Assembly: GCA_027574665.1 (NCBI GenBank)
Contig: CM050655.1
Span: forward strand, 5,766,001 to 5,830,000
Length of the DNA: 64,000 nt
Reading direction: 5' to 3'
Source: Rhynochetos jubatus
Lineage: Eukaryota; Chordata; Aves; Eurypygiformes; Rhynochetidae
Shown here: positions 58,701-64,000 of the stretch, piece by piece
Layout of the letters: each line of letters begins with the position of its first letter
How positions within the stretch are numbered: the stretch's first letter is position 1
The notes under the pieces: model-generated
Database searches by the model: none
The model's input: the letters and a program-made list of their open reading frames with translations, nothing else
What the model was told of the DNA's origin: nothing
Made by a program: the position numbers and the translations under genes

Positions 58701-61660
58701 GCACTGGTGTCATACCCAAGGGTCAGATGTTCAGTGACAGTATCACGATTATATTTCAAACTCAGACAAAAGTGACCTGTAATTTAAGACTATTTCACAC
58801 CTAATACATAACACTGTAAATGCACAGCATCCACGTTAAAACTATGAGAACTCAACAGAATGTTGGAATTTTAATTATTACCAATGGCCTAACATGCTGT
58901 TGCAATATGCAAGAATGCGGCTTAATATCTTGCCTATTTCCTACTTCCCAACTAACACAGTGATCTACAGATAGAGAAATCGATCCCAAAATACTAACAC
59001 AGGAGGTAAAGCATCCAATGCATCTACTTAGTAACGCACCACTTCCATCTAGGTTTCAACAGCGACAGCGACAGCAATGCTATGTGTGAGGAAAGAATGG
59101 TAACCCTGGAAACCACGGATGCTTTGTGAGGCATCAATTGGAACTAGAAACAAAACTAAGCAACAGCAGAACACACCGCTATGAAGGCTTTCCAAAGCAA
59201 ACCCTAGGTACAACAAGGCATGGTTCCCTTCAGAAAACGTGGGTCATGTCAAGCAAGTTTAAAGGAACCTAAATCAAATAGAAATAGTCAGTCTCTAGCT
59301 AACCCCAATTCTCATTTCACTAGAGAAGAGTCATGACACCGAAAAAAAGTCAATTACACTGTATTTGTGGCAATTACAGTCCCACCTAATGATGTTAAAT
59401 CATATTAAAGCACCACCTCACTGCAGCTTGCCCACCTGCCAACAGCTACCACCGTACTGGGCTGTTGAAGCGAGGAAACCACGACGCGCTGATCCACAAC
59501 TTCAGGACTCGCACAATTTTAAGTTTTTGCAACTAAGCAACAGAGGGGACAGCTCAAGTACCTTTAAACCCTGAAAGTCTACAACAGACTGGATAGGAGA
59601 AAAAAGACAGGAAAGATAACCCATTCTAAATTTAACCTTGCAGCAACGCCGGAGTTGCAAGCTAAACACATCACTACAGCTAAATCAGTCGGTGCTTTTA
59701 CCTGCTCTGGCTCACTGTCGTCACCACTGCTTGATGATTCGCTGGCATTTCTGTGCCGCTGCTTGGAGGTGGATCTCACGCCCAAGGAGGCTGATTTCTT
59801 CTTCTCCAGGCTCTCTCCGCTCGCATCACCATTCTGTTTAATCACACTCCTAGATTTCTTGAGCTTCGGGGGGGAATCGACATCCTCCTCGGACTGCTCG
59901 CTGTCATCCATATTGCTCTTTCTCTTCAGAGACTTGTCACAGCTTCTAGATTTCTTCTCTCTTTTATCCTTCTGGTAAGGGCACAGAGAATGAAACTTCC
60001 CAATTAATACAGCAGAGTGATTTACAGATAGAGAAATCGATCCCAAAATACTAACACAGGAGGTAGAGCATCCAATGCATCTACTTAGTAACGCACCACT
60101 TCCATCTAGGTTTCAACAGCGACAGCGACAGCAATGCTATGTGTGAGGAAAGAATGGTAACCCTGGAAACCACGGATGCTTTGTGAGGCATCAATTGGAA
60201 CTAGAAACAAAACTAAGCAACAGCAGAACACACCGCTATGAAGGCTTTCCAAAGCAAACCCTAGGTACAACAAGGCATGGTTCCCTTCAGAAAACGTGGG
60301 TCATGTCAAGCAAGTTTAAAGGAACCTAAATCAAATAGAAATAGTCAGTCTCTAGCTAACCCCAATTCTCATTTCACTAGAGAAGAGTCATGACACCAAA
60401 AAGAAGTCAATTGCACTGTATTTGTGGCAATTACAGTCCCATCTAATGATGCTGAATCATATTAAAGCACCACCTCACTGCAGCTTGTCCACCTGCCAAC
60501 AGCTACCACCGTACTGGGCTGTTGAAGCGAGGAAACCACGACGCGCTGATCCACAACTTCAGGACTCGCACAATTTTAAGTTTTTGCAACTAAGCAACAG
60601 AGGGGACAGCTCAAGTACCTTTAAACCCTGAAAGTCTACAACAGACTGGATAGGAGAAAAAAGAAAGGAAAGATAACCCATTCTAAATTTAACCTTGCAG
60701 CAACACCGGAGTTGCAAGCTAAACACACCACTACAGCTAAATCAGTCGGTGCTTTTACCTGCTCTGGCTCACTGTCGTCACCAGCGCTTGACCTTTTGCT
60801 GGCATTTCTGTGCCGCTGCTTGGAGGTGGATCTCACGCCCAAGGAGGCTGATTTCTTCTTCTCCAGGCTCTCTCCGCTCACATCACCATTCTGTTTAACC
60901 ACACTCCTAGATTTCTTGAGCTTCGGGGGGGAATCGACATCCTCCTCGGACTGCTCGCTGTCATCCATATTGCTCTTTCTCTTCACAGACTTGTCACAGC
61001 TTCTAGATTTCTTCTCTCTTTTATCCTTCTGGTAAGGGCACAGAGAACGCAAACACACGCATGTGATCCGAGCCACAGGGAAGGGAGAAGACACGGCAGA
61101 ACGCTTACAACTCTGGTGTACTAGTGGGGGCGGGGGGCTGGCACAGCGCGACCGGTGGCTCCCTGCCGCCGTGCAACTGCCGCCTGGAGGCATTTCCCCG
61201 ACCACCGGACAGCCGAGCCTTCATTTTCGGGACTCTGCCCCCCGAAAGCCCTCCCCGGGCCGCCTTGCGACGCGAACAGCCCCACGCCAGCCCCGGCAGG
61301 CCCCGCCCGGCCGTCCCCATACGAGGCCGGCCTCACGGGAGGCCCCGCCGCCGCGCACGTGGCCGGCCCGGCAGGCCACGCCACGCCCGGTGGCCACGCC
61401 GGGCAAACCCGTCCCGACCCCAGGCCACGGGGAGTGGAGAGGGGAGCGACACGAAGGACACGGAGGACAGGAAGGACGCGATCCCCAGGGTGTAGGCGAG
61501 GCGGCGCGGCCAGGCCGTACCCGTCCGCGAAAGGCCCCGGAGCCCTTCCCGGTACCTTGCGCCACTGGCGGCTGCTCTCCAGGGTTGACTCGGGCTCCGC
61601 AGTGGAATCGGAGTCCGATTCGGTCCCGCTGCTGGTGCTTAACCGGGTGGCCTCAGGCAT
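46799..61660 (-). CDS. DDX50: DDX50, nucleolar DEAD-box RNA helicase (Gu-beta), with a duplicated exon 2
   Basis: DDX50 is the tandem paralogue of DDX21, a nucleolar RNA helicase. Coding exons: 61556-61660, 60759-61028 (exon 2B), 59702-59971 (exon 2A), 58544-58619, 57771-57949, 56488-56605, 55100-55285, 54438-54583, 53351-53500, 51558-51719, 50579-50698, 49850-49923, 49514-49673, 49091-49225, 47829-47873 and 46799-47005. From exon 3 to exon 14 every exon equals its DDX21 counterpart in length. Protein: 800 aa with both exon 2 copies, 710 aa with one (human DDX50 is 737). Motifs: [67 protein letters not shown], then GUCT and a tail with seven glycines and [39 protein letters not shown] and the exon 2 pattern [19 protein letters not shown] favour DDX50, as does position upstream of DDX21. 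However, [13 protein letters not shown] and GFVTMIL look DDX21-like, so the symbol rests partly on synteny. The frame is open for 175 codons upstream of the chosen ATG. Confidence 0.88.
51171..51277 (+). mobile_element. CR1 LINE 3' fragment (DDX50 intron)
   Basis: A short, ~107-bp CR1 3' tail in + orientation: gaggcttggagcaacttgat, the cctgcccatggcagg block, ending aaaccattctgtgattcc. It lies between DDX50 exons 51558-51719 and 50579-50698. Confidence 0.85.
53388..53448 (-). other. Tract in DDX50 exon 8 identical to DDX21 exon 8 (putative gene conversion)
   Basis: These 61 bases are identical to 39398-39458 in DDX21, inside homologous 150-bp exons that differ at roughly a quarter of positions just to the 5' side. 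The tract encodes the motif IV region ([17 protein letters not shown]). Neighbouring exons differ at many silent sites, so local homogenisation is the simplest reading. Confidence 0.6.
55921..56208 (+). mobile_element. CR1 LINE 3' fragment (DDX50 intron)
   Basis: CR1 3' end in + orientation from gagcctgtagggacaggata to a terminal tgattctatgattctgtga, the diagnostic CR1 octamer repeat tail. About 290 bp, between DDX50 exons 56488-56605 and 55100-55285, opposite to the gene. Confidence 0.92.
59702..59971 (-). CDS. DDX50: DDX50 exon 2, copy A (3'-proximal copy)
   Basis: A 90-codon phase 0-0 exon encoding a Lys/Ser/acid-rich disordered segment: [17 protein letters not shown] at the start, [17 protein letters not shown] in the middle and [15 protein letters not shown] at the end. 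Its acceptor has new upstream sequence from the duplication junction, including a tattaat that could serve as branch site. The serine/acidic cluster looks like a casein-kinase-2-type target (inference). Confidence 0.85.
60759..61028 (-). CDS. DDX50: DDX50 exon 2, copy B (5'-proximal copy)
   Basis: The same 90-codon exon with six amino-acid differences from copy A: Val for Leu at position 15, Val for Ile at 44, Val for Ala at 50, Lys-Arg for Glu-Ser at 78-79 and Ala for Ser at 82. The last three make [10 protein letters not shown] more basic and less acidic than copy A. This copy keeps the sequence context of the intron next to exon 1, so it occupies the original acceptor environment. Confidence 0.85.
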
Positions 61661-62170
61661 CTCCGCTCGCCGGCAGCCGCTGCGCTCCGCGGCACGCCAC
61701 GCCGCCGCCACCTCCAGCCGCTGACAGAAACTGACCCCGCCCCGTGTCCTGGCAACGCGGGGAGAGACGCGGCCGCCCAACGGTCGCGCCAGCCAATCGC
61801 GTGCCGGCCCCGCCCCCGGCCGCGAGGCGAACAATGAGTCCGGGCCGTTGTGCGGACTCCAAGGCCCAGCCCCCCCTGCGCGGCGCGTGCCCGCCCCCCC
61901 CCCCCCCCACCGGCAGGCGGCCGCCATGGCGGGCGTGAGGCGGGCGGGCCGGCGGCACCGGGGAGGTGGGGGACTGCGCCATTGCCACTGGGGCGTGCGG
62001 TGTGGGGTGTCCCCCGTGCGCGTGTTCACCCCTGGGCGGGGTTTGTTAAGGAAGCGGAAAAGCCTGAGGGGAAAATCCCGGTAGCGGCGTGGCGGAAACG
62101 CGCTGAGGCGGCCCGGGGAGCGCGCTCTGCTCAGGCCCAGCCAGCGCAAGCGCAGTTTCTTCCGCTTCCT
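61060..62170 (-). promoter_or_regulatory. CpG-island promoter and exon 1 of DDX50
   Basis: A CpG-dense kilobase spans DDX50 intron 1, exon 1 and the upstream flank. A CCAAT box lies at 61793-61797, about 133 bp upstream of the start codon, and a GGCAAC half-site (RFX/X-box-like) at 61751-61756. There is no TATA box. Open frames on both strands across this island are compositional. Confidence 0.7.
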
Positions 62171-62199
62171 CGCAGCCACGGCCACTCTGCCTGAAGGAA

Positions 62200-62859
62200 A
62201 CCTCTCGTGGCTTTAAAAACTGGTGACCACAACTTCAGCCTTGTTGGAGACGGATTTTCAACAGTGGAGGAGCCCAGCGGAGTCACGGTGTGACCAGGGT
62301 CCTCTGTGAGGTTTAAAAGGACCGCAGGCCTTTAGCACCATAACACCAGAGCTTTAGCTACAGGAAGAAATCAGGATTGAGAAGGCAAAATCAGTCTTCT
62401 GCACCTAAAAGCTGTGAAGGCAACCTGCCGGCTGCCAGGAGCTTCCCGTAAAGCGGAGGGAGCGGGGTGGCGAGGAGCGGAGCAGAGCAGGAGCGTGCTG
62501 GCCCGCAGCAGGGTTCCCTCTCAACGCCACTGAACTGACCTGTTGCCACCTTTTCACCTGCAAAGGCTAAAATCCTGCTGGCCAGGTAGGAACACACCGA
62601 GTAGGTTCAGGACAGCTGAGATTTCCTCAAGACACAGTTTGAGAACCTCAGCGTTCAAGGAATGTTTGTAGTAGCAAGGTGCGTGCCAATCATCTAGTTC
62701 GTTTGCTTTGTTTTGCTGTTGTTTTCGTGGCACACGTAGGAAGGACTTTCACAAATGACACTGTAAACCAGTCCCGCCCAACTGATAACAATTCATATTA
62801 GAGCAACACATACCCTTTCCAGGTCAATGGCGTGATCTGAATGAAGTATGCCAGTCCTT
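62200..62859. other. Intergenic stretch upstream of DDX50, nothing recognised
   Basis: About 660 bases between the DDX50 island and the poly(A) signal of the next gene. No coherent exon, repeat family or RNA gene was recognised here. Confidence 0.5.
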
Positions 62860-62865
62860 TTTATT
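62860..62865 (-). terminator. Candidate poly(A) signal (AATAAA) of the gene upstream of DDX50
   Basis: AATAAA on the minus strand about 285 nt past the stop codon of the candidate terminal exon at 63149-63188, a plausible distance for a 3' UTR. Confidence 0.4.
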
Positions 62866-63148
62866 ATCACAGGGATGCAAAAACTAATTAAAGATGAGGG
62901 CAACAGAAATAATACACATCAGCTCTCCAGGTACTGTGGTCAGAAGCTTTAACTATCAGCTTTGATTCATAAACAGCCTCACAGATGTGACTGATCGCAT
63001 TTACAGAATGGTTACCGTGTTACAAAGGGAAAGTTTACAAAGCCCATTAAAAGAAGAATCAAATATTCGTGGCCCGAGTTAGCTGCAGCAAGGAATTGTG
63101 TTGTGATTGTCCTTCCACTTTGTCCTCTCTGCATTAGTATTTATGCTT

Positions 63149-63188
63149 TCAGAATTTGGCAGGAAGCTTCATCTTCTTTTCAGTCCAC
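63149..63188 (-). CDS. Candidate last coding exon of an upstream gene (STOX1 expected by synteny)
   Basis: On the minus strand a good acceptor (ctgttattttag) is followed by 40 nt that read, after one carried-in base, WTEKKMKLPAKF and then TGA. In human the gene immediately upstream of DDX50, in the same orientation, is STOX1, whose last coding exon is, as I recall, short. I cannot confirm the peptide as STOX1, so no symbol is given. The rest of that gene would lie beyond the right edge. Confidence 0.4.
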
Positions 63189-64000
63189 CTAAAATAACAG
63201 AATTATTAGACGTCAGACTTCACATTCTGAAAATAAACTGAGTTGGCTTAGCTTCTGGTACCACAGATGACATCAGTACAAACAATCAAAACGACCCTTT
63301 GCAATGTATTGCGCTAAAGAGCATCCGACATTTCATGTGTTGCTGTCTAAGGAATACACTAGAAGCGTGCTTGAAAGAGCGTACCGCCAAAAGCTGCTTA
63401 AGGGGGGAAAAAAAAGATGATGATTTCCTTAACAGCCATGGTATGTGATTGTTCTTTCATATACTAACTTCTCAAGGTGACAGTGCGCATCTCATGTGAA
63501 CTCAAGTGGTTTAATTACACTTAAATACCAGTTGTTTAAGATCTTAAGGATATGTGATGCTATTAAAAAAAAAGGATATTTTTGCCTCACAGAATTTTAA
63601 CTTACGCTCTTGCCAAGTTAGTTAAGAGTTTTGTAGGCCTTCTCCACATGCAACTGTGTAAAAAAGTGTTTCATACCAATTTGTTTTCCATTAAGGGATT
63701 CTCCAGTATAGTTACAGGCAAAACTTACCCCGTGAAAGGAAGCAGAAGCTTCTAGCTCAAATGACGTACACATTCCCCTGTCTATTGTGAGCAAGTCAGA
63801 TGGTATTTTGTACTCTAAACTTCAACTGAACACCTCTATAAGGCACTTTTTGTTCTCGTCTACAACTAGTATTGTCATACGGCAAGAGCACTGTGAACCT
63901 GCCTGCTAACAAGATCAATCCCCACGTGTAACACTGAGTCTATCCATCACCATGTTTCTTAACTTTTCTGCACTTGGCCATCTCCATCCGCACGGCAGAG
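63189..64000. other. Probable last intron of the upstream gene; nothing else recognised
   Basis: About 810 AT-rich bases to the window edge without an identifiable exon or repeat. If the terminal exon call is right, this is intron on the minus strand. Confidence 0.35.

Larger units (their letters stand above)
58943..61047. repeat. Direct tandem duplication of ~1.05 kb containing DDX50 exon 2
   Basis: Unit A is 58943-59990 and unit B 59995-61047, separated by four bases. The offset is 1057 bp after a 5-bp indel near the left end. By eye the units differ at 14 substitutions in ~780 noncoding bases plus 9 in the 270-bp exon. Each unit holds the whole exon (phase 0 at both ends), only 19 bases of upstream intron including the acceptor tract, and ~760 bases of downstream intron. 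Both copies keep the acceptor cccttaccag and the donor gtaaaa, so both could be spliced in frame. An assembly false duplication is the main alternative. Confidence 0.95.

Noticed and set aside
59365-60631. Nearly identical plus-strand open frames at 59365-59574 and 60422-60631
   Set aside because: They are shadows repeated by the tandem duplication, in intron sequence antisense to DDX50.
61063-62185. Large open frames (up to 354 codons) around DDX50 exon 1
   Set aside because: GC-rich island effect; the supported coding part is only the 35 codons 61556-61660. The upstream in-frame opening is recorded as a finding, not a gene.
1-64000. CRISPR arrays, bacterial operons, prophage or plasmid features
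   Set aside because: Spliced vertebrate genes and CR1 elements throughout; no spaced direct-repeat array or bacterial gene structure seen.
1-64000. tRNA, rRNA or intronic snoRNA genes
   Set aside because: Looked for B-box-like motifs and box C/D pairs in the helicase introns by eye; nothing convincing. Covariance-model searches (tRNAscan-SE, Infernal) would be needed to exclude them.

Overview
This is vertebrate nuclear DNA, almost certainly from a bird. The genes are split into short exons with GT-AG introns, promoters sit in CpG islands, and at least six CR1 LINE 3' fragments of the type abundant in avian genomes are present, two of them ending in the typical tgattctatgattctgtga-like tail. 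Every gene I can recognise lies on the minus strand. Read in the direction of transcription (right to left) the order is: the 3' end of an upstream gene (STOX1 expected from synteny), DDX50, DDX21, KIFBP, SRGN, VPS26A. This is the same order and relative orientation as the human 10q22 block.

Layout: 1-8.5 kb holds VPS26A, a retromer subunit (first six coding exons; the rest runs off the left edge), with its CpG-island promoter at about 7.85-8.78 kb. 9.1-11.6 kb holds SRGN (serglycin), complete in three coding exons. 11.6-21.6 kb is intergenic, with nothing recognisable as coding. 21.6-32.9 kb holds KIFBP (seven coding exons, 594 aa). 33.2-45.6 kb holds DDX21 (15 coding exons, 702 aa). 46.6-61.7 kb holds DDX50, the tandem paralogue of DDX21. 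It has the same exon architecture plus one extra exon, because exon 2 lies in a ~1.05 kb direct tandem duplication. 61.7-64 kb holds the DDX50 promoter and then a short candidate terminal exon and poly(A) signal of the next gene upstream.

All splice sites were read by eye on the minus strand, and exon phases are consistent in each gene. DDX21 and DDX50 are nucleolar DEAD-box helicases acting in rRNA and snoRNP metabolism, KIFBP restrains kinesins, SRGN is a granule proteoglycan core and VPS26A recycles endosomal cargo. They are neighbours by ancient synteny, not a functional operon.

The most notable signals are: (1) the in-frame tandem duplication of DDX50 exon 2, whose nine coding differences are all nonsynonymous; (2) a sharp 61-bp identity tract in exon 8 of the DDX21/DDX50 pair, which otherwise diverge at many silent sites, suggesting gene conversion; (3) short RG/FRGQ-type tails and altered conserved residues in the avian helicases; (4) a serglycin with only two short Ser-Gly clusters; (5) very close packing of 3' ends against the next promoter.
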